DNA of 64,000 nucleotides, from positions 1 through 64,000 of the forward strand of contig KV918771.1 in the NCBI GenBank assembly GCA_002049455.2. The letters run 5' to 3'. The notes beneath the pieces are model-generated. The model was not told the DNA's origin and searched no databases. It saw nothing but the letters and a program-made list of their open reading frames with translations. A program made the position numbers and the translations under genes. Positions 32,001 to 41,172 of the stretch are shown piece after piece (within the stretch, counting starts at the first letter, position 1; each line of letters starts with the position of its first letter). This DNA is from Porphyra umbilicalis. Taxonomy: Eukaryota > Rhodophyta > Bangiophyceae > Bangiales > Bangiaceae.

Positions 32001-34158
32001 CGCACAGCGCGCGGAAGTACTGAACCCGCAGTGGCCGGTCATCGTCATCCTCTCTGAGCGCCGTGTAGCTGGCGCGCAAGCAATCCGACAGGCAGCCATA
32101 TTCGACGTCGACACCAGACGGCTGGGTGAGCAGGCTGCCTTGGTGACTGCCGACCTGGTTGAGGGCGGCGGCCCACCCGCCCTCGTGAGGGCTCTTTTGT
32201 GCATAGCCGCGTACGAGTGAGCCGAACACGGCCAAGGCGAGGGGCAGTCTGCCGCACAGCTCCACCGCCCGCCGTACGCGCTCGACTGTCTTGTCCTTGG
32301 CGAAGACGTCGCCACGCTCGGCGTGCGTCAGGAGCACCCTCTCCGCGTCGGTGCCGTGACGCTCGCTGACCTCGACACAAAGCACGTTGCGACCACGGCC
32401 GCATGCGCTGATAACATCCACGTGCCGCGACGACAGCAGTAGCGACGAGCGCTTAGAGTCGGCCAGCGCGCGTACGAATGGCGCCGCCCGCGGCTCGTGC
32501 CACACGTCGTCGAGGATGACGAGGCACGCCTTGTTCTTGACGACAGCTTTGAGGCGCTTGATGGCCAACTCGAGGTCGATGGCGTCCACCAGCTCGCCCG
32601 ACAGGGTGGTTGCCAGGAGGCACAACTGTGCGCGCACGTCCCCCAACCCAAAGTTCCGGGACAGCTGCGTCCAGTGCACACCGTCGGGGAAGCGCAACTG
32701 GCCATCGCCCTCCAAGGAGACCTTGTGCGCCACCAGCAGGCATGTCAGCGTTTTGCCACCGCCGCCCATCCCGTGAGCGCCCACGACCGCCGAGGCCGTT
32801 GCGCCGGACTGCATGACTGCGTCGTACAGCCTCGCAGCGGGCAATGTCGGATCATCCCAGTCGTTGAAGATGCTGTTGTCTTCGGGCAGCTCAGGCAAGC
32901 CCTGCCAGCCCGCCCGCGTCGCCGCCGCGAGCTGCGCCTCTGGGCCGACTGCCGCCAGGATGTGGCCCGTGTCGACCGCCGTCTGGCGCTGCAGCGCCAC
33001 CACCAGCTCGTCCAACAGCCCGTCCGCGCTCCGCCGGCTCTGGGAAAGCCGATCGCCCAAGTCGGAACCGACCTCCACCCCCCGGCACGACGCGCTGCAG
33101 GAGAGCCACGCGCGCTGCCGGCGAGACCGCACCAGGTGGTGCAGCTCCCCCGCCGCCGCCTCAATATCGGCAAGGAGGCGGCTGAGGAGGAGGAGCAGCT
33201 CCGCCGCACCCACGTCAGCGTCATCGCGGACGTCTTTGAGGGCGACGAGCAGGCGTCGACAAACTCCGTGTAGGTCGTCCACATCCGCCGATGCCTGCGC
33301 GGCCGCCTCGAAGACGCCTTGCGCGGCAGCAAAGACGCGCGCCGCAAAACATACCGACTGAAGCGCCACGCCGACCACAGGGCCGGCCGCGGCAGCGAGG
33401 TTGGACGCCTCCTTCTGCGTCACGTCGGCCACGAACTCTGCCACCCCCGTCACGCCCTCCAGCGCGCCGGTGGCGACCAGGTGGCCCGCGCCGCGGGTCA
33501 GCGCGTCCATCACAAGGAGCCGCCTCGCCGCCGCCGGCCTGCCGAGTGCCGGGCCGATCCCATCGCAGCCATCGCCGCCACTGCCCGCCACGCCCACGTG
33601 CCGCGTCCAAAGCAGCACTAGCGGGGCCGCGCGCATCCGCAGCTGCCGATGCCACTCGCGCGCGTCTGCCTGTGACGCCGCACAAAACCGCAGCGGGTCC
33701 CCCCGGTTTGGGAGATGCACGAGCTCAATCACCCAGCGCCCAGCGACGGCCGGCAGCTGCCCCGTCGGTGAAGCGCAAAAAACGCGCACCTCCCAACAGG
33801 CCACGCCCGACTCGTCGCGCCGCAGGGGGAAGAAGCAGCAGCCCTTTTCGGGCTGATTCACCGGCGGCATGCTCCCAGCGACGGGCGGCGTGCACTCGGG
33901 GTTCGCCATTGGCCGTAGCTGGTAGTGCAAGCCGCAGTGCAACCAAACAGACACGGCGGTCAACGTCACCTTGTCGGCGAGGCGCGACACGCGCGCCACC
34001 ATCCCGGCCGGCTTGATCTGCTGCAGGTGCCCCACGCAGGGGCGCATCAGGGCTGCCCAGGCGGCCGTGTCCTCATCCGATGGCAGGCCGTAATCCCCAC
34101 ATGCGGACGCGCCGACGGCCGTCGGCACGGACGAGGAGGCCGCTACGGTCGACGCCAT
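29053..34158 (-). CDS. NB-ARC/WD40 STAND protein (NLR/APAF-1-like)
   Basis: An intact, intronless frame of 1701 residues starting at ATG 34158 (upstream codons are open but lack an ATG) and ending TAA 29053. Residues about 70-180 resemble a PH-like domain, closing with the helix ASQADAREWHRQLR. Residues about 215-400 are a helical region that could be a four-helix-bundle signalling domain of the RPW8/HeLo kind. The NB-ARC ATPase follows: P-loop GMGGGGKT at 463-470, kinase-2 LVILDDVW at 546-553, SSLLLSSR near 571-578, CGRLPLAL at 635-642 and an LHDL (MHD-equivalent) near 771. A winged-helix and linker region leads to about 14 WD40 repeats from roughly 1000 to 1670, for example GSRDGTVRVWD and ASKDKTLRVWD. 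Known family behaviour: a nucleotide-switched receptor in which the WD40 propellers keep the ATPase closed until a ligand is sensed, followed by oligomerisation. Immune or cell-death signalling is inferred. The gene is bordered by a MITE carrying a retrotransposon 519 bases upstream. Confidence 0.93.
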   Translation of the reverse strand: MASTVAASSSVPTAVGASACGDYGLPSDEDTAAWAALMRPCVGHLQQIKPAGMVARVSRLADKVTLTAVSVWLHCGLHYQLRPMANPECTPPVAGSMPPVNQPEKGCCFFPLRRDESGVACWEVRVFCASPTGQLPAVAGRWVIELVHLPNRGDPLRFCAASQADAREWHRQLRMRAAPLVLLWTRHVGVAGSGGDGCDGIGPALGRPAAARRLLVMDALTRGAGHLVATGALEGVTGVAEFVADVTQKEASNLAAAAGPVVGVALQSVCFAARVFAAAQGVFEAAAQASADVDDLHGVCRRLLVALKDVRDDADVGAAELLLLLSRLLADIEAAAGELHHLVRSRRQRAWLSCSASCRGVEVGSDLGDRLSQSRRSADGLLDELVVALQRQTAVDTGHILAAVGPEAQLAAATRAGWQGLPELPEDNSIFNDWDDPTLPAARLYDAVMQSGATASAVVGAHGMGGGGKTLTCLLVAHKVSLEGDGQLRFPDGVHWTQLSRNFGLGDVRAQLCLLATTLSGELVDAIDLELAIKRLKAVVKNKACLVILDDVWHEPRAAPFVRALADSKRSSLLLSSRHVDVISACGRGRNVLCVEVSERHGTDAERVLLTHAERGDVFAKDKTVERVRRAVELCGRLPLALAVFGSLVRGYAQKSPHEGGWAAALNQVGSHQGSLLTQPSGVDVEYGCLSDCLRASYTALREDDDDRPLRVQYFRALCVVRSKEPLPWPALAALWNVESRAAVAVIARDFHARSLVSLRGLGPGETLSLSLHDLVIDFLAAVFEIDSTGQAACHKLLVERYCQRNGIAAAGEKVSLGRTRVALRPLWLLPPDGYVERALPRLLVAAGDADELDLLLLDMRFIASRVEVAGGHCGLYRSDCRHAVGMAVLGDVASVVEVAVVTSGRPLGARLQQAAWEVAARFGSLLADGAAEADRPALNYLCESARAYLVSPFVELLGASRLLVPQERRVLPVSNSVRHMCAGFKESGGLFVVTALGLDRVPTILNVWDEESEAGVTAMEGHVGEVDYLAVVGGGASGTPQLVISGAGCALRLWDTEHWSCVAVLEGHTKPVCCATMVGACESDTPARLVSGSRDGTVRVWDTERWSAGSVTVLKGHTEMVTCLAVVSHGQCRSRVLLASGSRDKTVRVWDLNDGKCVAVLEGHADKVTSMVVVGGHRSGTPVHVVSGSVDRTLRVWGEAERWSCVAVMEGHTKSVDHVAVVRSGACKEPTWVVSASRGFAADCNALRVWDSKDWSCVAFLEGHSRSITGLSVVDDDTFASPRVVSASKDKTLRVWDVAAKSCVSVLEGHVNPVSGLAVASGRSFGTPALVISWAYTDKVRMWNLAGRSTRVASSPPARAIQSLREMGDGGHDGAAMQLMVVSDEFNVQVWDTDTWSQVAVMPWRPYSYRGIAVFDCNGCGVPTHVVVSLMRTLSVVSMDGTCVAEWCGHTSRITDVAMVSGADGRAAGRVLSASIDMTVRVWDMGSGACLDVIHFSDHVKQLAVLDAGKSGSPVRFAAVVGPDAGDGQHVLHVKCLGQASTRILGGAQRRNFESIVAVGGGASGCAPYLVSSFYDGTVQVWDWERASCLHVFKEPVSWRRCASWWPRPPVGSGRPSRVLGSGGAAAVNDAAAAGGSAAAFEDAAVLIDTMGSCALVDCRQLTLRWLPGPPDAASVCCLHGGRLAWGLRKGEVYGGQISL

Positions 34159-34675
34159 GGAAGGCGAGCGGGCGACAGCGGCGCAAGAGAGGGTTATCGC
34201 GGTGAAGGGGTGGTGGGTGGGGGGGAGAGAAAGAAGCAGCAACAGCGGCGCACGGTGCCGGCCTGCACAACGAAACAGCGGACGCGCCTACAAACTCGCG
34301 GCCCAACCCAAGAGACAGACTCCACCGCACTGGACGGCAGGGACCGACGCTGGGCCCAACACAGCCGTGGCCTCGGGGACATGCGCGCGAACGTATTACT
34401 CTCCACTGACCTGGTTGAGGCCAGTTTCCCCACAAAAAAAAGCTGTGTTCACCAGTCGCAACCTGCTTCGCCTAACCGGTTGCCCAACCCTGGCGCCAGT
34501 GCACTGGCCGCACCAGTGCGAGCTGGTCGGAAATCCGGTGACGACCACGAGAAATCACGACGAGCCACTCAGGCCCAGTCTTGACGACGCTCCCAAAGCG
34601 CGCACGCACAAGTGAGAACCATATGGTGCTTTTCTGAATCTTGGCCACGCTGCTGATGGCATGGTTTGCCCAAAC
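34159..34675. other. 5' flank of the NB-ARC/WD40 gene
   Basis: Contains the presumed promoter of the minus-strand gene. I see no clear TATA box. A transposon begins at 34678, so the untouched upstream region is only about 0.5 kb. Confidence 0.5.
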
Positions 34676-35103
34676 TATGGTGCGTGTCCCAAAAATGAGA
34701 CATGCGCGTTTTCTGAAGGACTGACACATCTCCGCACGGGGGCAGGCGGCGTGGGGTACGAGAAAATTCTCGACTGGCCTCAATGGAAAGAGCCTCTCCC
34801 GACGCGTGCTTGGCTGACAACTCCTTAATACCCGCCTGTGGGCCCTGTTCTGTGGACCTCTCAGATAGCCCCGATCTTGGGGCCAGTCTTTTTCAGGTTC
34901 TTGGGGTTAAAGGTTTGCAACGCCAAAGCTCATGTGCTAACTGGAGCTTCGATGAGGGGTGTCGCAAATCGTGTTTTCCTCACAGGGGGCTACATGGGGG
35001 TCTTTTTCACGTTTTTATTGGTATGGTGCGTGTCCCAAAAATGAGACATGGCGGTTTTTTCTTTTTTTCTGGCTCCAAGATCGGGGCTATCTGAGAGGTC
35101 CAC

Positions 35104-35139
35104 ATAACCAGAAGGAAGCCCGGTGGGGAAGATGCGCCA
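35104..35139 (-). repeat. DIRS split repeat B2
   Basis: 36 bp identical to 36127-36162 (starts ATAACCAGAAGGAAGCCC on +). It forms the 3' terminus of the element next to the interrupted MITE arm. Confidence 0.9.
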
Positions 35140-35504
35140 GTAACGTGACATTTATTCCTTGTGGGCTAGACCGGCACCCCCAAAGCTGCCGGTTGAACGG
35201 ACAGACCGTCCCCACAGGAGAGAAAGAGAACTAAAGGTACAGTAGCCAAGCGGAATGCAGCCGTAACAGGCGGCCCGCGCCTTGGCGAGGGTAACCGGCA
35301 GCGGCGGTGTCCAGCGACCGGCGGCGTTGGCTGCCTTGGTCGTGCGGACGGCGCCCGCCGGCGCCGAGCTAGTGGCGGTTGAGCACGCGAACAGTGGTGG
35401 GCGCCACGGGGAAGGTCTGTTACGGTCCGCTTGGAGAAGACAATGGGCGCTTGACCCCCGGGGTGCCGTGGCAGCAGCAGCTGCCCTTGGGCGGGAAGGG
35501 AGGG

Positions 35505-36127
35505 AGCGCGAGAAGAAACGGACGCTGCCGACCCAGCCGGTCGGCGGCGGACGCCCGCCCCCCCGCCGCTGTTAAACGGCGGGTGGCTCGCGCGCCGCAG
35601 CCCCCCCGCCCCCACGGGAGCCGGTGGGCGCAGGCCGGACGGTACAGGGCCGGCGCAGCCGCCGCGCGCGCGCGGGCGTGGGCCCGCAGCGCACGGGCGG
35701 CGCCGACCGACAGGAAAGGCGGCAAACGCAGCCGCCCGAGGGCGGCCGCGAGGGAGGCGGCAAACGCAGCCGCCCGTGGGCGGCCGCGCCGGAGGGAGCA
35801 GTGCGGAGGAGTGGGGGAGGCGCAGCCCGCCTCCGCCCCGCCCTCCCCCGCCGCCGCCGTGCGTAGTGCAGCGTCGGCGCCGTGGAGGCGCCCGAGCGGT
35901 GCGTGGGCGCCGCCGCCGTGGCGCCGCTCGCCAAACGCACGGCTGGGGGAAAGGGGAGCAAGCGGTCGTGGGACCGCGCCGGGTGACCGGCAAAGGATGG
36001 CGCCCGTCGGGGCGCCGCGGTGGTCGCGACCGCTCCCCCCGCACCGGGCGGCACACCTCTTCCCGCCGCGCGGTGGCCGCAAATAATTCGACGGACCAGT
36101 TACAGAAAGAATCATAGACTCAATGTA
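35505..36127 (-). repeat. DIRS split repeat A2
   Basis: 623 bp, the same length as 40550-41172 and nearly identical. It is GC-rich with short direct repeats (GGCAAACGCAGCCGCCCG occurs twice). It lies directly against B1, which is the expected circle-junction sequence. Confidence 0.92.
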
Positions 36128-36162
36128 TAACCAGAAGGAAGCCCGGTGGGGAAGATGCGCCA
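36127..36162 (-). repeat. DIRS split repeat B1
   Basis: 36 bp copy of B2, immediately after the recombinase stop codon and joined to A2. Confidence 0.9.
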
Positions 36163-37542
36163 TTAAAGTCGGAGATGGTGAGGGGCGAAGCGCCCGAGCA
36201 CCTCCCAGGCCTCAGGGGTCGCCCGCCACCGCGTCTTAACGTAGGAGCGCAGCGTCGTCTCGACCGACGCGTGCCCCATCATCTCCGCAATCATCGGTAA
36301 GGGCAGGCCGATGGCGTACGCCTCGGTACCCGCGCCGCTGCGGAGGGAGTGCCCCTGGTACCTGCCGCCAAGTGGGACCGTCAGCGGGAGCAGCTCCATG
36401 AGGCGGCGGAGCCACGAGTTCGTCACGCGCGCCGCCAGCCAGAAGCGGCGCACGGGGTCGGGCAGGTCGGGGTCCGCAAAGAGCATGGCCTTCGGGTGAC
36501 GGCGGCACGCGTCGTGGCGTTGGACGGTGAGGCGCAGCAGCTGGGCGACCTTGTCGGGCTTGTCCGGGTCGCAGTCCAGCGGCACGGTGAAAGCCAGGCG
36601 CTCGCGGCCCGTCCGCAGCGCCATCTTAAAGTCAACGACTTGGAGTTCCAAGCCATTTGGCGTGAACGCGACGTCGCAGCGGCGCATGCACGCCGTGGCG
36701 CCGGGACGGTTGAACAGCACGTACCCGAGCACCAGCCCAGCGCACTGCAGGCTGAGGTAGGCGTTGGGTGTTGCCAGGCCCAAGTCACAGACCCTCAGGA
36801 TGTACGCCGCGGGCAGCGGCATGCGCTGCAGTTGCAGCTCCCCGCCGGCACGCTCCAGCGCGTACGCGCGAAAGCCGAAGACGGCGAGCTGGACGAGCTT
36901 GTCTGTGGTAGGGTCGTCGTGGCCGGCGAGACGGTGCAGCGACGCAACCGCTGAAAGGTACTTGGACAGGGACGGGGGCGCCAGGGCGCCCCGCTCCAGC
37001 TCGTACAGCACGTAGCCAATGACCGTGGAGACGGACGCGGGCAGGGGGTCGCGATGGTGCTCGGCGCAGTAAGAGAAGAACGCCCGGCACTTACTCATAT
37101 ATGAGCGTTGGGTGTTTGGGCGGTAGCCCCGTAAAAGCAGTTGGGCGGCGCCCTCGGGGTTGTGCAGGTCCTCGACGAGGGGGGCGACCACGTTGCGCGT
37201 CAGGGTTGCCCAGCGCTGCGCGTCGTTGCGCAGGGCGGGGTTGCCTCGAAGCGGAATGCCACAGTCCGCCAAAAAGGCGTTGGCGCCGGCGAGGACCCGG
37301 AACCGTGGGTGTACACCCCGTCCTCGGCCGGCAGCCGGGTCCACTCGCGGCAGTTGTCCACGGCCCGCTGCCACCACGGCTGGGCGCGCCACTCGGGCGC
37401 CACGAGGGTGACCGCCGCGCCTGACGTTACGATCTTGTGGACGACCGCCCCGACCAGGTGGAAGGGGGGGTTGGCCCATGCATTCTCGCCGACCCAGCTC
37501 TGGGCCAACGCGTTGGTGGCCAAGGCGCCGGGGCACAGCCAC
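36163..37542 (-). CDS. DIRS tyrosine recombinase
   Basis: This is the integrase-equivalent of the element, which inserts a circular DNA copy. The phage-integrase-like core runs from about residue 100 (YRPNTQRSYMSKCRAFF, the SAM-like binding part) to the end. Catalytic positions are visible: Arg in LFNRPGATACMRR, the HSLR box in YQGHSLRSGAGTEAYA, His in MMGHASVETTLRSY, and the final Tyr nucleophile in the same segment. The frame overlaps the RNase H frame. Its first 75 or so residues (above about 37320) are the shadow of that neighbour, so the real start is probably inside and no clear ATG marks it. It ends TAA at 36163, against repeat B1. The core is intact and looks functional. Confidence 0.9.
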   Translation of the reverse strand: MAVPRRLGHQRVGPELGRRECMGQPPLPPGRGGRPQDRNVRRGGHPRGARVARPAVVAAGRGQLPRVDPAAGRGRGVHPRFRVLAGANAFLADCGIPLRGNPALRNDAQRWATLTRNVVAPLVEDLHNPEGAAQLLLRGYRPNTQRSYMSKCRAFFSYCAEHHRDPLPASVSTVIGYVLYELERGALAPPSLSKYLSAVASLHRLAGHDDPTTDKLVQLAVFGFRAYALERAGGELQLQRMPLPAAYILRVCDLGLATPNAYLSLQCAGLVLGYVLFNRPGATACMRRCDVAFTPNGLELQVVDFKMALRTGRERLAFTVPLDCDPDKPDKVAQLLRLTVQRHDACRRHPKAMLFADPDLPDPVRRFWLAARVTNSWLRRLMELLPLTVPLGGRYQGHSLRSGAGTEAYAIGLPLPMIAEMMGHASVETTLRSYVKTRWRATPEAWEVLGRFAPHHLRL

Positions 37543-38085
37543 CGAGCGTAGAAGCGCCGCGTTCGCGCGTTGGTGGTGGACGCGAAGAGGTCGATGGTGT
37601 GCGGGCCGTATTGCGTGTCAAAGCGCAGGAAGGTGGAGGCACGCAGGGTCCAGTCGGTGGAGTCGTGTTCTCTCGACAGGCGGTCCGCCCACTCGTTGAG
37701 GGCGGACGAGACGTGCTCCACCTGGAGCGCGACCCCCATTTCCTGGCACGACTCGTAGAGGTCCCGCATCTCGGCCATAAGGACTGGGGAGCGGGACGAG
37801 CCGGCGCGCATCACGCCCAGCGCCACCATCGAGTCCGTCCGGAGGCGGAGCGTAGTGCCGCGTGGGATCAGGTGTCGGAAGGACTGGAGGGCCCGCGTCA
37901 CGGCACCCAGTTCGAGGCAGTTGATGTGCAAACCATTGCGGTCCACTCCGTGGTACCCGCGTGCCTCGGCCCCGTTGTCCAGCACTGCCCCCCAGCCGAC
38001 GCCGCTGGCATCCGTCTCCAGCAGCATGGACGCCGCGCCTGGCCAGAGGGCGACCGGTAGCGGCGTGTGCTTGCAACCTTGTCCA
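37200..38085 (-). CDS. DIRS RNase H and methyltransferase-like domain
   Basis: The frame begins with LLETDASGVGWGAVLDNG, the first catalytic Asp of RNase H, followed by INCLELGAV and LRLRTDSMVAL with the other acidic residues. After it comes ENAWANPPFHLVGAVVHKI with LVAPEWRAQPWW, the adenine-methyltransferase-like segment found in many DIRS-order elements. The domain should continue directly from the reverse transcriptase, but it is in a different frame. The switch lies at about 38065-38085, between RWWTRLQ and HTPLPVALWP. A frameshift mutation or programmed shift is needed to make the fused product. Confidence 0.82.
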
Positions 38086-39266
38086 CCAGCGGAGGTCCCG
38101 GAGGGCCAGGTGGCCTAGCCGGCAATGACCGGAGCGTGGGTGGCGGTGGTGCAGCGCTGTGTAAAGGCTGCGGAGGTGGTAGCGGGCGGAGGGGACGGAC
38201 AGCGAGGTCGAGACGGCGGCGCCGCAGAAGCGCCGTAGCGCCGTGAAGCTGATCCAGCGTTGGTTGTTCGAGGCGTGGCGGGCCAAGGCCTCGGCGGCCG
38301 CGACCAGCTTGTCCACCCGGTCGGGGGGCAGCAGGAAGCGGGCGAGGCGCGTGTCGACCAGGTGGCCGAGGAGGCGCACTTGGGTTGGGCCGTCGCGTAC
38401 GCCCTTGGTCGGGTGAATGCGCAGGCTGAGCTGCCCAAACAATCGCTCGATCATCTGGTACGCCGCGACGGCCTGGGCGCGCGTCGCCGGGACCCCCACT
38501 GGGGAGGGCGGCGCGCCGCCAAAGTCGTCCACGTAGGCAAGCATCCGGAAGCCCTTGGCCCGCAGGTGGGCCCCGACGGGGCGCATCACCTTCGTCCAGA
38601 TGAGGCACGCCGGGGCGAGCCCGAAGGGCATCGTCACAGGCATGAACCAGCGGCCCAGGCACCGGAAGGCGAGGAATGGGCGGTCCTCGGGGCGCAGGAC
38701 CAGGTGGTGGTACGCGTCTCTCACGTCACACGTGAGGAGCGCGTCGCCCGGCCGCAGCGTCTGGGCGAGCTCGGGCAACGTCTCGTACTTGCAGCTTGCC
38801 ACGTCGATAAAGGTGTTCTGGGGTTTGTAGTCCAGCACCGCGCGTGGCTTGTTGGCCGAGTGGGTGACAAAGGCCGAGCTGACGCACACCAGCTTGGCGA
38901 TCTCGGCCGGGTCGGTCACCTCCAGGATGTACTTGAGGTCGAGCTCCCGCTGAATCTCGCTCGTGAGGAACGTGCGGTCCTCTGGGGTCAGCGGGTACTC
39001 CGCAGAGACGAACGGGGTGGGCGTGGACGCCCAGTCGATCTTGATCCCGTTCTTGATCGTGTCGGCGACCCACGGGGAGACGCCCAGCCGCAGCCAACGC
39101 GGTAGGGCGGCCCGAAGGGCCTCGTACACGGGCACTGCCGCCGGGGGGCTGGTCCGTTGCAGCCGCGGCTTGTGCTTGCGGCGGCGTTTGCCGCCGCTGG
39201 TGCTCTCTGGGCCACGAGCCGCGGCCGGGGAGAGGCTGCCCCGTCGCGGATGGTCGAAATTTAGGC
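38070..39266 (-). CDS. DIRS reverse transcriptase
   Basis: Copies element RNA into DNA. The frame opens near the gag stop and carries a basic linker (GGKRRRKHKP), then the RT domain: RAVLDYKPQNTFI, LLTCDVRDAYHHL with the first catalytic Asp, TMPFGLAPACLIWTKVM and the active-site box AYVDDFGGAP. The thumb and connection end at LALRDLRWWTRLQ. No ATG begins the domain. Expression is presumably by frameshift from gag, which it overlaps by a few bases, as in related elements. Downstream of about 38070 this frame continues open to 37618, but that part is a shadow of the RNase H frame. Confidence 0.9.
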
Positions 39267-40466
39267 GCGGCCGCCGCCGCGGCCGCGGCCGCCGCCGCCG
39301 CCGCCGCGTCCGCCGCGACCGCCGCCGCCACCGCCGCCGCGTCCGCCGCCACCGCCGCCACGCCCTTGACGGGCGGGGGAGCGGGCTCGCGCAGCTTGGG
39401 AGGGGGCGGCGGCGCGGTTGACGCGCTGCGGGTAGGAGAAGCCCCGTTCGGCGGCGCCGACCTTGGCAGAGGCGCTGGTTTCGGCACGGGCGACCCGCGA
39501 GAGGAAGCGGCGGGCCCCATCGCCGCGCAGCGAGTTGCGGGGGACGGCGTCCGCGTGGGAGAACGCGTCAGCCAGGTTGGGCTCGGACTGCCGCAGCGCG
39601 AGGTAGTCATAGCGGGAAACGCCGAGGGCGTAGATGCGCCGGGAGGCGCCGACGACGTGCTCGAGAAGCTCTCGGAGGAGCGGGACGGTGGCGCCAGAGG
39701 AGTGGCGGGCGGCGAGCGCGTCGTTGAAAAGCTGCTCTGTCCAGGCGAGGCTACAGTACCAGTGACGAGCCTCGAGCTCGTCTCGGGAGCCGACGGAGAA
39801 CGTGGCCGTGTGGACGGGGTCGGCGGGGGTGAGCGGCATGGGCATCCCGTCGGCCCGGAGGACGGAGCGGGGGATGTCGAAGCCCTGGAGCCACTCTGTG
39901 GGCGTGTAGGACCGGTAGAAGTCGAAGCCGTCGTCGTAGGCGGCGGCCATGTCGAGGTCGAGGCGGGGGCCGCGGCCGCTGCCACGCGCCCCGCCGCCTT
40001 CCTGCCGTGAGGGCCCGTCCCACTCGTCACCATACCCGGACGCCGCGGCGTCGTCATCAAACCGGACGTAGTCCCCGAGCGCGGCGCCGTCGAGGGGTGC
40101 GTCGCCGGCGGGGCCCGCCGGGGCGGGGGGGCCGGTAGCGCCGCCCCCGCCGAGGGCGGCGGGGGCGCAGGCACCGGGGGCAAGCGGGCCCCGGGTACCG
40201 TCGGCGGGGGACGCGGCTGGGCCGCTGTCAACCGCCGTGCCGCCTCCAGCGCAAGCGCCAGCTGGCGCTCCGCCACGGCCGACCGAGTCAGCGGGGGCAC
40301 CATCTCGGGCGGCAGAGAGGTCGGCCCGCGTCGACGACAGGTCCGACCGCGTTTGCGTCAGGTCCGCCTCGGCCGCAGCCAGACGGGCGCGCAGTGAAGT
40401 CAGCTCCGCCGCCGCGGTGGACACCTCCTCTGTAGAGGGAGAGGAGGCCGCGGGACCACCGGCCAT
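39261..40466 (-). CDS. DIRS gag-like protein
   Basis: 401 residues from ATG 40466, just inside repeat A1. Residues 15-55 are a coiled coil (ELTSLRARLAAAEADLTQ), followed by a Gly/Ala/Pro linker. A globular part (about 165-330) contains FYRSYTPTEWLQGFDIP, WYCSLAWTEQLFNDAL and LLRELLEHVVGASRRIYAL. The C terminus is an RGG-type tail (residues about 360-401), plausible for RNA binding in place of zinc knuckles. Position and order identify it as gag. I recognise no sequence family. Confidence 0.75.
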   Translation of the reverse strand: MAGGPAASSPSTEEVSTAAAELTSLRARLAAAEADLTQTRSDLSSTRADLSAARDGAPADSVGRGGAPAGACAGGGTAVDSGPAASPADGTRGPLAPGACAPAALGGGGATGPPAPAGPAGDAPLDGAALGDYVRFDDDAAASGYGDEWDGPSRQEGGGARGSGRGPRLDLDMAAAYDDGFDFYRSYTPTEWLQGFDIPRSVLRADGMPMPLTPADPVHTATFSVGSRDELEARHWYCSLAWTEQLFNDALAARHSSGATVPLLRELLEHVVGASRRIYALGVSRYDYLALRQSEPNLADAFSHADAVPRNSLRGDGARRFLSRVARAETSASAKVGAAERGFSYPQRVNRAAAPSQAARARSPARQGRGGGGGGRGGGGGGGRGGRGGGGGGRGRGGGRA

Positions 40467-40549
40467 CGTGCTCCCCCGTAGGCGGGGAAGGAGCGTGTCA
40501 CGGAACCACAGGTGGAGGCCTGGGAGGGGGGAGTTTCTTCGAGCGCGGC

Positions 40550-41172
40550 AGCGCGAGAAGAAACGGACGCTGCCGACCCAGCCGGTCGGCGGCGGACGCC
40601 CGCCCCCCCTCCGCTGTTAAACGGCGGGTGGCTCGCGCGCCGCAGCCCCCCCGCCCCCACGGGAGCCGGTGGGCGCAGGCCGGACGGTACAGGGCCGGCG
40701 CAGCCGCCGCGCGCGCGCGGGCGTGGGCCCGCAGCGCACGGGCGGCGCCGACCGACAGGAAAGGCGGCAAACGCAGCCGCCCGAGGGCGGCCGCGAGGGA
40801 GGCGGCAAACGCAGCCGCCCGTGGGCGGCCGCGCCGGAGGGAGCAGTGCGGAGGAGTGGGGGAGGCGCAGCCCGCCTCCGCCCCGCCCTCCCCCGCCGCC
40901 GCCGTGCGTAGTGCAGCGTCGGCGCCGTGGAGGCGCCCGAGCGGTGCGTGGGCGCCGCCGCCGTGGCGCCGCTCGCCAAACGCACGGCTGGGGGAAAGGG
41001 GAGCAAGCGGTCGTGGGACCGCGCCGGGTGACCGGCAAAGGATGGCGCCCGTCGGGGCGCCGCGGTGGTCGCGACCGCTCCCCCCGCACCGGGCGGCACA
41101 CCGCTTCCCGCCGCGCGGTGGCCGCAAATAATTCGACGGACCAGTTACAGAAAGAATCATAGACTCAATGTA
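40550..41172 (-). repeat. DIRS split repeat A1
   Basis: 623 bp, 5' terminus of the element in its own orientation, nearly identical to A2. It ends at 41172 against the right arm of the interrupted MITE. Confidence 0.92.

Larger units (their letters stand above)
35104..41172 (-). mobile_element. DIRS-order YR retrotransposon, PAT/Ngaro-like
   Basis: On the minus strand the order is A1 (41172-40550), gag-like, reverse transcriptase, RNase H-methyltransferase, tyrosine recombinase, B1 (36162-36127), A2 (36127-35505), B2 (35139-35104). A1-coding-B1-A2-B2 is the split direct repeat pattern known for PAT-like and Ngaro elements, which integrate by recombinase without target duplication. The ends agree: one base (A on +) is shared between the B2 end, the A1 start and the B1/A2 junction, and the flanks rejoin to the uninterrupted inverted repeat of the host MITE. 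The A copies differ at only a few positions, so insertion is fairly recent. An unmatched 365 bp (35140-35504) between A2 and B2 is unusual. Confidence 0.9.

Noticed and set aside
34159..34242. Longer N terminus for the NB-ARC/WD40 protein
   Set aside because: The extra 28 codons begin with TTG, not ATG; the first ATG is at 34158.
38726..40303. 525-codon minus frame overlapping DIRS gag and RT
   Set aside because: Pro/Ser/Arg shadow translation. The gag and RT domains lie in the other two frames.
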